The notes under the pieces were generated by a model. The model was not told the origin of the DNA. It did no database searches and saw only the letters and a program-made list of their open reading frames with translations. DNA of 64,000 nt from Straminergon stramineum (taxonomy: Eukaryota; Streptophyta; Bryopsida; Hypnales; Calliergonaceae), in contig OY987263.1 in the NCBI GenBank assembly GCA_963920665.1, forward strand, positions 42,133,218 through 42,197,217. The letters are read 5' to 3'. Positions 1 to 11,425 of the stretch are shown in pieces (positions within the stretch are counted from its first letter, which is position 1; each line of letters opens with the position of its first letter). Position numbers and translations under genes: made by a program.

Positions 1-887
1 GTTTTCAAAATGATAGTCGGCATCAACGAGAATTCGATTCTTGATTCCCTTGAGGCGTTGGGGCTCAATGCCTCTATACACCAGTACGCCAGGAGGAGCC
101 TTGTGAAGGTTCTTGTAGTGCACTCACAGTAGTTCACCTTTTGCATTGGCGAGTGGCTTCTTCTCCCACTTGTACATTGGTCTGAATACCTGGTTGTACA
201 GCTTGTTGATTTCTTTAATCTCATCGGGCTCAAGCTTCCTCACCTCAGCATCTGTCATGTTCACGGTGCGATGCAATGTGAGCTTGATAGCCTTCGGCTT
301 CTTTTTCCCCTTGCCCTTGCCCACTGGCTCCTCTACCACTTCATCTCCTGGTCCTCCGGCAATGGCTTTCCGCTTCTTTCCCTTCTTGCTAGGAGACGGC
401 TTTGGAGGTGTGGGTGCAGCAGACTTCGGTTGTTGTCTGGTCTCGTCCAGAATGTCCCACTCATTCTTCATCTCCTGAGGAGTCCAGAAGTGGGTTCCGT
501 CTGGTTTCTCTAAAAACCCCTTCCATGTAATACTCTCACACATGTCAAGATCCATGGTGGCGTAGTCTAGGATCAAACCATATTTCCTTCGCTCCTCAGT
601 CTTGGGAACCATTTCTTTGACAATGACGAGGACTGTGGCGTTATCTAGACCCTGTAGCTCTAAGACAACTAACCCCTTTGTCATGTGACCTTTGTCGCTG
701 AAGGTGAGCTTCGGGCATATGATGACTGTTCCATCTTCCTCCTCAATCCACTCAAGGCCCCAAGCTGAGACTTTCCGGTCGCATCGGAACACTGCTCCTG
801 GGAAGTTCTCGCCATGATACCGATACGAATGCACCCAGCTATCGCAAAACTTGAACAGTTTTATAGGTGAGGCTTGTAGGGAATTCC
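1..887 (-). pseudogene. Unidentified ORF of the palindrome-rich region, broken by an in-frame TGA
   Basis: A minus-strand frame is open from about position 887 down to a TGA at 124-126, then continues in the same frame without a stop to the window edge (about 40 more codons). I do not recognise the family. The middle holds a Lys/Pro-rich linker with runs such as KKGKKRK and GKGKGKKKPK, which look like nuclear-localisation or disordered sequence. It lies between a globular-looking N-terminal part with many Trp, Cys and acidic residues and a C-terminal part rich in Lys and Tyr. No ATG begins the longest frame. A splice acceptor somewhere near 850-880 is likely, so this is probably an internal exon. 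The 49-bp palindrome array lies just upstream, in what would be its upstream intron or promoter. It may be a second gene of the same mobile element as the transposase at 10-13 kb. The TGA suggests decay, with an ancestral CGA likely. Confidence 0.5.
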
Positions 888-959
888 TTTTTCACATTCA
901 AGCTGCGCAAGAAGATAAAAAATATATTAGATTGACTGGATCACGATGAATCGAGTGTA

Positions 960-1996
960 ATCTGAACACCTTCTCTATATCAGGAGATCTCCCGATGATC
1001 CTTTATATTTTCGACGTACTCGACTAGTAGTAATTCTATCCAAGGATAAATTCTACAGAAAATCGCACCGACCTATTGAATTTAAAGAAGATACCGGAAG
1101 ATATGTCCTTGCATTCAAATCCAAGATAGGTCGAATTTGGCATTGGGAGATCTCCCGTTGCATTCTAAACCCTTCATAAATCAAACCTGCCGTCGGGAGA
1201 TCTCCCGTTGCAGTTATATCCTTCATAAATCAAAGCTCGCATCGGGAGATCTCCCGTTCCATTCTCATTCGTCAAAATTCGAAGCTGGCATCGGGAGATC
1301 TCCCGTTGCATTATCATCCGTCATAATTCAAAGCTGGCATTGGGAGATCTCCCGTCGCATTGACATCCCTCAACATTCAAAGCTAGCATCGGGAGATCTC
1401 CCGTTGCCCCCTAAATCCGCCATAATTCATAGCTTGGCATCGAGAGATCTCCCGTGGAACTCACATCCTTGATTAGTCAAACCTGGCATCGGGAGATCTC
1501 CTGATGAAGCGCGCTTCTAAATTTATCAGAGCTAGCATCCGGAGATCTCCCGATGTTCGGGTCTTGACCAGATGAGTAATGATGACCCTAATTTCGTTTA
1601 GCAGTTTCAGGATGCCTATGTGTAGAGGAAGGAGTCACTCTACCTGGAGTGTAAAGCATCGGGAGATCTCCCGATGCTTTCTTTAGTTTCTGACTTAAAA
1701 AGTTTATTCACCTGATTCTCTGCAGATTTTTTATCGCGTATGGTAAATATGTCTACAATCTATCGGGAGATCTCCCGATAATATTCATCTTGACTGAGTT
1801 TCATCTCTTACTCTTGCTTTTGTTTTTATCGGGAGATCTCCCGATGGTCTACTTGCGAAATAATTGACGACAGCAGTTAGAATACCAGTGTCATAATGAC
1901 GGTTCAGGGTTATTTCTCCACGAAGTGAACTCGCAGTGACAATGTACTGCATTTTTCTTAGTCGACTTTCATCGGGAGTTCTCCCGATGAACGGTT
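960..1996. repeat. Palindromic repeat cluster with a regular array of about 49 bp period
   Basis: Copies of the self-complementary core ATCGGGAGATCTCCCGAT recur here. The regular part has nine units whose cores start near 1141, 1191, 1240, 1289, 1338, 1387, 1438, 1487 and 1536, giving steps of 49-51 bp. The unit tails resemble each other (a TTCATAA/TCAAAGCTGGCAT-like spacer), so this part is a true tandem array. Further single copies lie at about 990, 1657, 1761, 1828 and 1970 with unrelated spacers. The copy at 1653-1680 extends to a perfect 28-bp palindrome. Many array copies end in CCCGTTG rather than CCCGATG, so only part of the array is perfectly self-complementary. Confidence 0.9.
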
Positions 1997-1999
1997 ATA

Positions 2000-3560
2000 G
2001 GGGAAATTTGGCTATTTCAAATTAAAATGCATTACTTGGGGACTCATGGTTTGGTATTCCAGGGCATCGGAAATGGCATGTGGCCGTGCACTTATCCTGG
2101 AGCCATTTCCTGGCCAATACATATTATACATGCAAATACCGCAACGGAGGGAAGAACTTATGGGTTGGTCCAATCATCTGGGTTTTCGGCTACTGGTGAG
2201 GATGTTGACATTACTGAGCACTCTTCCCGTTGTCGCTCCAAATTTTGTGCAGATGGCGGACAACCTCTTCTCCTAGAAATACAAGCACGCAACAAAAATA
2301 ACCTCGCCTCCTACAATGAACAAGAACGCATTGTCATACGACTGTTGCTGTGGAAGTAAGACTACTGCAATTGAAGAAAATGGTATTCATGTTTCCCTAA
2401 CAAACACGAAGCAAGTGCAATAGACCTGTCCAAACAAATATATTGAACAGAGGCGCTTAGATTCTTGGCACTTCGGGTCGAAATTTGAAACCACTAACAC
2501 CAAGACAGCTCTAGAATCAACAAGCTAATTAGCCTCATCCCCCACGACAAAAAAGATGACGATTCACTGAGCGCAACGAGACCTTCACGAACTTCCCACT
2601 CAAATAAACAAGAACTGTCAAGGCTACATTAAAACGCAACTTCGGAGCAGCCAATCTCTCCTAATCTATAAACTACACCAACGAGGCCCCAACATCGAAG
2701 CCGTACCCTGATCGCCTTACTGGTTCTGCTTTTAATCAAAACCACAATGCGGTTGAAGCCATAACCATTATACAATGTCCTGAAACTAAGCATGTATCGC
2801 ACTACTCGTCATATTTCAAAGGAAAAACTACAACAAATGGTCCGTCTTCAATCCATCTTCAATCCATCTCCAATTCCTCTCAAACCACGAATGCGAAGCA
2901 CAGGGTTGGTCACCGCCTCCAATTCAAACACCAAGAAAATCCAAACGAATTGAATGTAGCCAAAAAAAATGTGATCAATGCTGCAAGTAAACTAGAAACG
3001 AAGACAGGAGAAGCGCTCAAACTTACAAAAACTGCGCATCTCCTCTGGAACTTTCAACCGATGAAGGCGCCTCCACATATCCTACATCCAAGGCGATCCA
3101 AGGCGCGAAGATACAAAGGCGCGACTATCAACTCTCCTCGCGCAGGTACGTCAACAGTGGATACGCAAATCACTCACTAAACTCGAAGCGGAAACACAAA
3201 TCACTGGAACTTACTGGAACACTGAAACGCACAACAAAACGAAGTCACTCCCAACGCTGAAATGCACCAGGGAATCACGCACATGGGAAGACAAGAACGG
3301 GAGGAAGACGGAGGCTCAGGAAAAATGGCCTCCAACACAGGCTGCCAACTCCAACGGGAGAAAAACGGATCCCATTGGAGTGCAATCCCGACGTCGACCC
3401 CTCCACTCATGGCGCCACCGACGGGGAGGGCAGATTGACAGTCTGTGAGAACGAATAGACCCCCCAGTGGACGAGTCATCATGACTTCACCCATGGTAAG
3501 AATGAGTGGGGGGGGGATTAATTTGTTACCTCTCCCTTGCAATTAGTAAGGGGGGCATTA
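2000..3560. other. Gene-poor stretch of moderate GC; nothing recognised
   Basis: There are only short unrelated ORFs with no recognisable motifs and no palindrome copies. Around 3510-3600 there are several G runs (one of eight or more) separated by similar short phrases containing GGGGGGATTAATT and CCTTGC. These may mark the edge of an inserted AT-rich block. Confidence 0.5.
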
Positions 3561-4286
3561 GTGAGTTATCCCTTGCTTACAACTTGGAGGGGGGATTAAT
3601 TCGCTTAGAATTTCAAACTCCTTCATCATTTCCTTAGTTATGGAGGAATAATGGCTAAGGGTTTCAAATTACTACACACTACCACGTAAAATGATCACAA
3701 AAATTGAAGTACTCATAAGATGAAGTAATCATAAGATGAAGTACTCACTTGTGCAACAAGTGGGAGCAAGGTTATCCCATTGTGGCCCAAATTAGGATGA
3801 TTGTTTGCATTGAACTTCAAAAATGTACACAAGCATTACATTTCTATACTCGAAAGCCTTCCTCTCATTTTCCCATAATTTTTGTGTACATCATTTTTTT
3901 CCATTTTCAAAACTCATCTCCTAGTAATTAACCCTCACAAAGACTTTATATACAAGTCATTAAATAATCAAGTGACTCTCATGAATTTCAAAATAAGACC
4001 ACTAGAGTGATGTACATATACTTTGTTAAAGATGATTGAGTTCTTGGACAAATAATAACCTATAAAAATAAACCCATGTATGTACCCTAAACTTCTACAT
4101 GAAATGCTATTACATTTTAGGACCTCAAAGAATGATACAGAACATCATTACCAAAGTACATGAGGTCCGTAAATCAAATATTAATTATCCTAAATCAAAA
4201 AGATATGCGTAGTACATATTCGAAATTAATTATTTTGTGATGCGATTTGGACATCATATTCTATGATGAAGGCCCAAAATGATGAT

Positions 4287-4303
4287 CCTAAACCCTAAAC
4301 CCT
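4287..4303 (+). repeat. Short interstitial telomere-like motif
   Basis: About two and a half units of CCCTAAA, the complement of the Arabidopsis-type telomere repeat TTTAGGG, in AT-rich non-coding DNA. Confidence 0.6.
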
Positions 4304-5115
4304 TGGAATTCATCATCACCAAATATATTGTACTTATTACTAAAAATTTGATAACATAAGAAAATTAAAATTGTTGCGATCATGAATTAAGGATTGTCAT
4401 ACCTAGCTAATACTATTCATTCTAATTATAAATGACACATTATTTACAATCGCTTATTCAAAAACAACATCACTAAATAACTAATATGATTGTTTCATCA
4501 ATTTCCAAAACACTTCTTCTATAGGGAAGCCATATGAACAACGAAAATGTACTTTTACAAGATGTACCAACTTCACATGACCCTAAACTCTAAAGAAACA
4601 AAATAACAGAAGTTAGAAGTACTACCCAAAATCATTATAAATTTGAAGAGAAGTAATGAAGAAGGTTAGCCCTAATACTACAGAAAGTTATAGTTGGAAA
4701 AAATGGTGGAACAGGGGGCAAAACTAATATGAGTCAAGGGATAAACAATAGGGGGGGAAACAAATATAGACTGACAATTCAACATAAAGAAGTATGTGGA
4801 AAATTATGTAGTGGGTGGCAAAAAAAATAAACATCGAGAAAAAATGTCGATGCCTGGTGGAATAAAAAAATATGAAATGTGGGAATAAATTAGAACTTAG
4901 TTACTTACATGAATTGTACCTTGTTCAAATCTACCACCCTAATCTTTATTTGAGTAAGACATATAATTATGAATATGTTATTCTTTTTCCACTCATTTTC
5001 TACCCCTATGTTTTACCATTTTTTAAACTTTTGCATATTAGTTACTCTAACTTTTAAAATAATTCAATTATGTGCTCCTTCATTTTCGTATGTGCTTAGG
5101 ATTGTTTTCTTTTAA

Positions 5116-5450
5116 TTGTACTTTCATTATGGTTTTCCTTTCTCGTTTTTTGGGTTTCAATCCCCAATCATTTCTTATCTATCCCATTTTTTTTTAGTCC
5201 CCATTTTTTTTCACAGTTTTCCTACTTTATTTTCTTTCACCAATTCTTCCATTTCCTTTTTTTTTCTTTCCCTACTTTCTTTTTCTTTCCCCATTTTTTT
5301 TCCTTCCCCATTTTTTTTCCTTCCCCATTTTTGTCCTTTCAGACCCCACATTTTTTCTTTCCCCACTTTTTCTTCTTTTGGACCCCATTTTTTTCCATTG
5401 ATTCCTTATTTTTTTTTTCCTTCATCCATTTTAATGACATTTGTCTAGTG
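5116..5450 (+). repeat. Polypyrimidine (T/C) low-complexity tract
   Basis: About 330 bases are almost entirely T and C, with repeated TTTCCCCATTTTTTT-like phrases at irregular spacing. The Phe/Ser/Pro-rich ORF through it is a composition artefact. Confidence 0.85.
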
Positions 5451-6850
5451 TACTTACAACGTTTGGCTTTTTTTCTTGTTCTACTTATTGAACTAAGTGC
5501 TTGAACTTGTCAACACAATTTGAAGTTCTTTTCCTGTACCAATGAAAAAATCTCAAGACAATTAAAAGGACTAGAACAATTCATGGTTATAGGTGATACG
5601 GTCATAGTTCACAATAGTCACTATAATTAGAAACTTCTTTTCTACTATTAGAAAAAGAAGTTAACAAAGGAAATTGGTGTGCAAAAAATCCCCCCCAAAA
5701 GTTTTGGGGGTTTTAGGCTCACAAGTTCCACACTCAAAGCTCACAGGTGCACGGCTCTAACCCTGCATGCTTGCATCGTTCATAGTAGGGTTAAAATAGA
5801 ACACAAAACACACTTTGTTGAAGAGTGACTCACTTTTGTATTTTGCATACACTTGCAAGAATAAACTATTTGAAAGGAGGTTGAACTTGTAGAACTCATT
5901 GAAGGACATGTTACTTACATATTTCTTCAAAATCAACGAAAGAGGACTAGTGGTGATTAACAACATTGTTATGGTACTTATAATATTTAGGGGGGCACGT
6001 TTTGAACTAGCCTTGGTATATTACTTAGTTTACATTAGAGAAGTTTCAATATAGTTTTTAGGTATGTTATATGCCAAATTCATCCTAAATACTTATCCCA
6101 TTCATAAACCCGAATTTCTTGCTGGAATATACAATTCATATGCTTTGATTTTAAAAATCACATGGACAAATTCTTGAAGTATATTAGGCTTCAATGATTA
6201 AGTATTAGACATTGAATGCCCATGTTTCTAATTAAACAGAATCGGAGAAGTCATCATTTTTTTACCCTAAACCTATGCATATATCATATGAAATACTAAT
6301 TATATGATTGGTCATTTATTTACATTCAACTTTCGGGTCTACAAATTAAAAAAAAAACCCTGTGAAAAGCATGAGAAGGAAAGCCCTAGACTGAGGTTTC
6401 CCAAAGTTCAATCTCCCATTGTAGATTAAAAAGAACAAGCAAACATCCCTCACTCAATTCCAAAGAAGGATCGCACACCCATAGATAGGGTATGGTATAT
6501 TCGGTCTCAACACACAATTATTTACTCTATAAAAATGCAATCAATAAAAAACAAGAGAATGTGAAAAATGACAACATGAAATTATAATATAAAATGCATT
6601 TCAAAACATTCAACTTACTCTATCGTCTAAGAAAGATTTTAGAAACTGAAATCCATCATTCCAATCTATGAAGCGGCACTAAAACCTTCCAAACGTACTC
6701 TTAAAAAAAAGAATATAACTACCAGAAGGGTCCCAAGCAAAGAGAGATCTTCAACAATATAGATTAAAGAAAATGACCCCCAAGGAATTAAATCACAACC
6801 CGAAATTTAGAAACACATAATTATGGAAGATATTCGAAAATAAATGTATG

Positions 6851-6942
6851 CCTAAACCCTAAACCCTAAACCCTTCGTTGTCTTTTTCCCTGAATCCTAA
6901 TCCCTAAAACCCTAAACCTGACCCTAAACCCTAAACCCTGAG
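6851..6942 (+). repeat. Interstitial telomere-like repeats (CCCTAAA)
   Basis: Two clusters of perfect and degenerate CCCTAAA units (6851-6873 and 6901-6942) are separated by diverged copies. Arabidopsis-type telomere repeats are typical of most land plants, so this supports a plant origin. These short stretches are interstitial, not a chromosome end. Confidence 0.8.
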
Positions 6943-7089
6943 GTAAGTCATGGAACTTTAAGTAAGTGGGGTGAAATAATTGAAAACGTGCATGAAGGGA
7001 CCAGTACTTTGGGCACCTTAATGATTATGAGTATGACTTTTTCATAACAATAAAATACACGTGTGTCGATGTGTTTTAAATGGCTTGAA

Positions 7090-8165
7090 TTCTTCTGCTA
7101 GATCGCACACAGTAATAGTGGAGCAAAGTTAATAACGTACAATAGGTAGATGCCGAACCCAAGAGTATTCAGTCGTAGAGGGAGACCTAACGGACCAGAA
7201 GCAGCACATTGAAAGCAGGCCCTTTGAAGAATCAATGGAAGATTCGACTTGAAGACCCACACGGACACTGTGCCCCTTGGTATATTTGAGCCGTTATCGA
7301 AGTTTGACGAACTCATCCGCAGCATTTAAGCTGGCAGGCTAGCACGCCCTCCAAGACTACAGTCAACAATCTTAGAGAAGACCACATCTTCAGATTCAGC
7401 CTGCACACAGTTGCGCACGACCATTAAGAGTGCTCAGAGAATCCGAAATGTAGGAACATAGCGCCCTTATCAAATTTAGGCGGGAAATACGAATTCCAAA
7501 TTTGAGGTTTGTGATGACCCCCAACGATCGCGGTCTTTCTCTCTTTCGCAGACGTGAACGAAGTAGTGGAATGAAGGTGACAAGAGTAGGAAATTGTAAG
7601 TTCAAGTGCGTTGGCGCAGGAGGTTTAGTCGATTGATTTTCGCAGTCCCTCACTGTAGGTATCATTCTTTTTTTTTCGCAGTGGTTCACTGAGTTGCAGA
7701 ATTCCAGAATGACGACAATGCAGTGATGGATTGATGATGCCCGGAGTGACAATGCAATGGAATTGCAGACTGAGTGAGTAGGAGGATGTGATGAGTGTCA
7801 ATGTCATCTTCGTCGGAATGTGGAACCTGTGCATGTCTAGGGGGCATCGATGGATTTCTGATTGATTCACCTTGAAGTCAGTCTTCACAGATGAGAGTGA
7901 ATGTGCGCATTTGTGAACAATTACGAAGTACACCGATTCTACGTCGCTAGTTTGTGGCCTATGCAGGATGGCGAGATCATAGATTTGGAACTCCATATCA
8001 CTGAAGCGGAATGATTGTTTCCTAAAGTAAAACTTTGATGCAAGTGTCTGTAGCAAAGTACAAACCAGACGTCGAGAGCAAGGAGGAAGTACTGTAGTCT
8101 TCACCCAGCAGACAATTCGTACAGTTGTATATTACGCGTATAGACGGCCCTATGAATCGCATTCG
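7090..8165. other. Moderate-GC stretch, no gene recognised
   Basis: Composition returns to that of the palindrome-rich element. Minus-strand ORFs of 118 and 159 codons are present but have no family motifs, overlap each other in different frames and lack a convincing start context. I treat them as chance ORFs or decayed element sequence. Confidence 0.4.
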
Positions 8166-8189
8166 ATATTGTACAGATGTCTTGGATTC

Positions 8190-9055
8190 GCGCCATCGGG
8201 AGATCTCCCGTTGATTCCTTGGCGGACTTCTAGTGAATTACTTTATTATCGGGAGATCTCCCGATGTCTCTATAGTGCCATAATTCTGGAACTTTATTTC
8301 GAGGATGACCAATGGAGTTCGTCTAGGTCAATCGGACGACATCCTTGGACAATCCGCAAGGAGAACATCGGGAGATCTCCCAATGACTTTTGAAAACAAA
8401 GATTCTGCAAGATCAACGGGAGATCTCTCGTTGATTTGAGTAGTCTAAATTTCTGCATTATCATCGCCAGATCTCCAGATGATATTGGGAAACGTTAATT
8501 CAGCATTCTCAACGGGAGATATCCCGATGAAAGAAGTGTACGGAAATTTTTCAATATCATCGAGAGATATCCCGATGACTTCAGTCCATCCAAGTACGAG
8601 AAGATCATGAAGAGATCGCTTTATGATTTGAGTGTGGAAGCAGTCTGATTGGCTATCATCAGGAGATCTCCCATTGACTTCTTTCAGGAATCATTCCGCT
8701 TGGGAATGGGGACCTCATTTTTATTTTGAATGTTGAGATCTGCCATTGAATTGCTTCATACTTTCGGGTTGGGTGCATCGGGAGATCTCCCGATGAAGTG
8801 TTATACACTATGGCTGTTATGTCCATCGGGAGATCTCCCGATGGTCTTGTGTTATTCGGAGACGGGAGAGTTCTGTCTAGACATCTGCCACTCTCGGATT
8901 CTTTTGGGCATTCATATTGTGAGATTGTTTGATGTTCGGATGACTTTACTAGAGTAGTGGGATCAAATATTTCTATTTCATTATATTACTGCTTTCTTCG
9001 ACTGCAAATATTTTTTGCTGGAGAGTCCTTCGATCGGGAGATCTCCTGATGAATT
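8190..9055. repeat. Dispersed palindromic repeats upstream of the element ORF
   Basis: Copies of ATCGGGAGATCTCCCGAT lie at about 8194, 8248 (perfect), 8366, 8413 (with CTCTCG), 8464 (degenerate), 8511, 8559, 8656, 8776 (perfect 20-mer), 8824 (perfect 20-mer) and 9033. Spacers differ in length and sequence, so this is not a tandem array. Several degenerate copies keep self-complementarity in the outer arms while the centre has changed. Confidence 0.85.
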
Positions 9056-9159
9056 TGTAGTGACTGACCCTAACTTGTTGTGGACACTGTCATTTGGAAT
9101 TGACTTTTCTAACTTCAACGTTGGGTCCTTCATTTTGCAGATATATAGATTCAGAACCT

Positions 9160-9936
9160 ATGGGAGATATGGTTTCAATCGACAGTGGGGAAGAGTCGAT
9201 GGATTCGGTCTCAGAATCGATGGATTATGCAATTACGCCATTTATTGGCGATGGTGCTGACGAGGGTGAGTCACAAGAGTCTTGCGCTCGAACTTCACCA
9301 TTGAATGTAGGGGACATGGTTAAGCTTTATCATCGAGGATTTGGTGAAGTCGGAGTAGGGTCTGTAGTGGAGGCAAGACCTCAGGGCGAGTGGCTTGGAG
9401 TTCCTATTCCATTTGAGCCATGGATATTTGTTCTCATACACCTGTCATCGTTTATCGTTGAAGCTCAGTATTTTAGGGTCACACCTTGCCAAAGGGGTTT
9501 TACAACGCTCTCAGATGTCTTGAACCGGACGGTGTTGTGGAGTGCCGCGGACGTTGTTAAATGTACTGAAGATCCCCATTTCGATTCGAGTCCATTTATT
9601 CGACTCGAGCAATGGACTGGGCTGGAGGATCATCGGAATGATGCGGTGGGTGTGTTACTGTCATCCGAACGAATAAATTGTTGGAGGTCGGATGATTGTT
9701 TTCAGAATACTACCCTTGGTGAGGGGCACATAGGTGTGACCGTCCTTGATGTTTTCGTGGGTGATCATGATGTAATCATGACCCACGCTCGCTGGCCAAT
9801 TTCAGAGTGCTGGTTCCGTAATGGTCAAAGTTTGAAGGACACGGTGGAGCACTTTCGTGCCTTTCTTGATGTACAGGATTCGCTTGCCTATCTGGGTGTA
9901 AGAGAGAAGGCGCCGTATCGATTCATAGTTCGTTGA
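9160..9936 (+). CDS. Element-associated protein with an SH3-like DNA-transposon accessory domain (tentative)
   Basis: This is an open frame of about 258 codons ending in TGA. I start it at the ATG at 9160 (MGDMVSIDS) because a good splice acceptor (TTTTGCAG) ends at 9140 and the frame upstream of it looks intronic. The first 45 residues are acidic and Ser-rich. Next comes a compact domain beginning LNVGDMVKLYHRGFGEVG and running to LNRTVLWSAADVVK. Its layout (Gly-x-x-Val-x-Leu start, a later Ala-rich Trp segment) is reminiscent of the accessory domain of plant En/Spm-like transposase proteins, but this is a weak resemblance. The C-terminal 120 residues are unassigned, with Trp, Cys and His scattered. 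It precedes the transposase-like gene by about 130 bp on the same strand and is flanked by palindromes, so it is probably a second gene of the same element. No internal stops are seen, unlike its neighbour. Confidence 0.5.
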   Translation: MGDMVSIDSGEESMDSVSESMDYAITPFIGDGADEGESQESCARTSPLNVGDMVKLYHRGFGEVGVGSVVEARPQGEWLGVPIPFEPWIFVLIHLSSFIVEAQYFRVTPCQRGFTTLSDVLNRTVLWSAADVVKCTEDPHFDSSPFIRLEQWTGLEDHRNDAVGVLLSSERINCWRSDDCFQNTTLGEGHIGVTVLDVFVGDHDVIMTHARWPISECWFRNGQSLKDTVEHFRAFLDVQDSLAYLGVREKAPYRFIVR

Positions 9937-10467
9937 CCCTCCCTTTATCATACGGAGACATAGTTCACTCATAAAACTAGTGACGATGAAATTCGGAAGG
10001 TTAGTTCAGAGAAATGCTGCGACAGTCATTGCTGCCAGTTTTTTCCCTAGGCAAAATCGTTGATTGTCAGACAGAGATATTTTTCGAAGTCTTTTGAAGA
10101 GCGTTGAGATTATGGAATCGCTGCTGGCGGGCAATTGCATAGTGTGGATTGGACGCGGAAGCGGAAATATATTACTTTGGAAGGATCAGAAGTTTGTGCC
10201 ACTGCATGGTACACTATTCACGGAGTACCGAAGTCCACCTACCACAATTACATGGATTTGTACAAGCAAGGTGTGGTTTCCTCGACCCACGGGAACAAAG
10301 GGATCAAGCGTCCTCAACTTTGAACAGTGCAGGTCACTGGTACAATGAAAGCCATCATCGACAACACTGCTGACCAAATGCGGTCCATAGGGAATGGGAG
10401 AGTGGACACATTGAAGTTCTTGCCTGCGGGAAACAACTGGAAGCGCGTTCATGCTGATGCGAATGAG

Positions 10468-11425
10468 GTATTCTGGTGAACCTTTTATATGATTGGATAG
10501 AATTATGATGTGTTTCTTTCGGAGTTCAATGCATCGGTACATCTTCCCACACATTTCTCTTTATAAACTTCAGTTTAGTCCGCCCTTATCGGTTGATCTC
10601 CCGGTACACGTCTTCTTTCTATTCCTACCTCATCGGGAGATCTCCCGATACATGTCTCCCCATTCACTTCTTTTCATTACACCCTCATTGGGAAATCTCC
10701 CGATAAATGTTTCCCCATAGACTTCTTTTCATTCTTACCTCATCGGGAGATCTCCCGATACATGTCTAACAATGGACTTCTTTCCATTGCTACCTCATCG
10801 GGAGATCTCCCGATACATGTCTGACAATGGACTTTTCTTCATTCTTACCTCATTGGGAGATCTCCCGATACATGTCTTAGAGTGGACTTCTTTCCATTGC
10901 TACCTCATTGGAAGATCTCCCGATAAATGTTTTCCCATGGACTTTTTGTCATTCTTACCTCATCGGGAGATCTCCCGATACATGTCTTACAATGGACTTC
11001 TGTCCATTGCTACCTCATTGGGAGATCTCTCGATACATGTCTTACAATGGACTTCTTCCCATTGCTACCTCATCGGGAGATCTCCTGATGCATGTCTTAG
11101 AATGGACTTCTTCCCATCGCTACCTCATCGGGAGATCTCCTGATACATGTCTTACAATGGACTTCTTTTCATTCTTACCTCATCGGGAGATCTCCCGATA
11201 CATGTCTTAGAATGGACTTCTTCCCATTGCTACCTCATCGGGAGATCTCCCGATACGTGTCTCCCAATGGACTTGATTTTATTTCTATCCTATCCAAAAT
11301 TCTCCTGACTGTCGTTTTGCGAAATCATTTGTCGACACTATTGCTATTGTGATTGTTGTTTACGGTCTTTTAGAATTCCATACCCTGACTGAATGTGATG
11401 TGTATTCCGGGTTTTCTACTTGCAG
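10468..11425 (+). other. Intron of the transposase-like gene, holding the 55-bp array
   Basis: The donor is GAG|GTATTC and the acceptor is CTTGCAG|TTGAAT. Removing the intron joins NWKRVHADANE to LNVECGLHTVSQ in phase 0, and both sides look like one protein. Placement is inferred from consensus and frame only. Confidence 0.65.
10587..11292. repeat. Tandem array of palindrome units with exact 55-bp period
   Basis: Twelve units have cores beginning CAT at 10631, 10686, 10741, 10796, 10851, 10906, 10961, 11016, 11071, 11126, 11181 and 11236, all exactly 55 bp apart with no indels. A diverged thirteenth copy lies 44 bp upstream at 10587. Each unit is the palindrome ATCGGGAGATCTCCCGAT, then ACATGTCTTACAATGGACTT and a C/T-rich tail. 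Substitutions occur, for example CATTGGGAG, CTCCTGAT and CTCTCGAT. Because 55 is not a multiple of 3, the ORFs across it cycle through three frames and are artefacts. Confidence 0.95.

Larger units (their letters stand above)
3560..7090. other. AT-rich stretch without genes
   Basis: This block is markedly more AT-rich than both flanks and carries no palindromes. It may be a later insertion that split the palindrome-rich element. It contains the polypyrimidine tract and telomere-like motifs listed separately. No coding frame looks real. Confidence 0.5.

Noticed and set aside
5116..5448. Phe/Ser/Pro-rich ORF of 110 codons
   Set aside because: Produced by a polypyrimidine tract.
7625..8104. 159-codon minus-strand ORF
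   Set aside because: No family signature, overlaps another unrelated frame, and not seen elsewhere in the window.
10493..11210. Repetitive ORFs with SLPHREISRYMS-like phrases
   Set aside because: They are readings of the 55-bp repeat in rotating frames. The repeat is intronic and not coding.
10587..11292. CRISPR-like array of palindromic repeats and spacers
   Set aside because: Spacers within the array are near-identical rather than unique, the context is plant DNA with introns, and no cas genes are present. It is a tandem satellite-like array.
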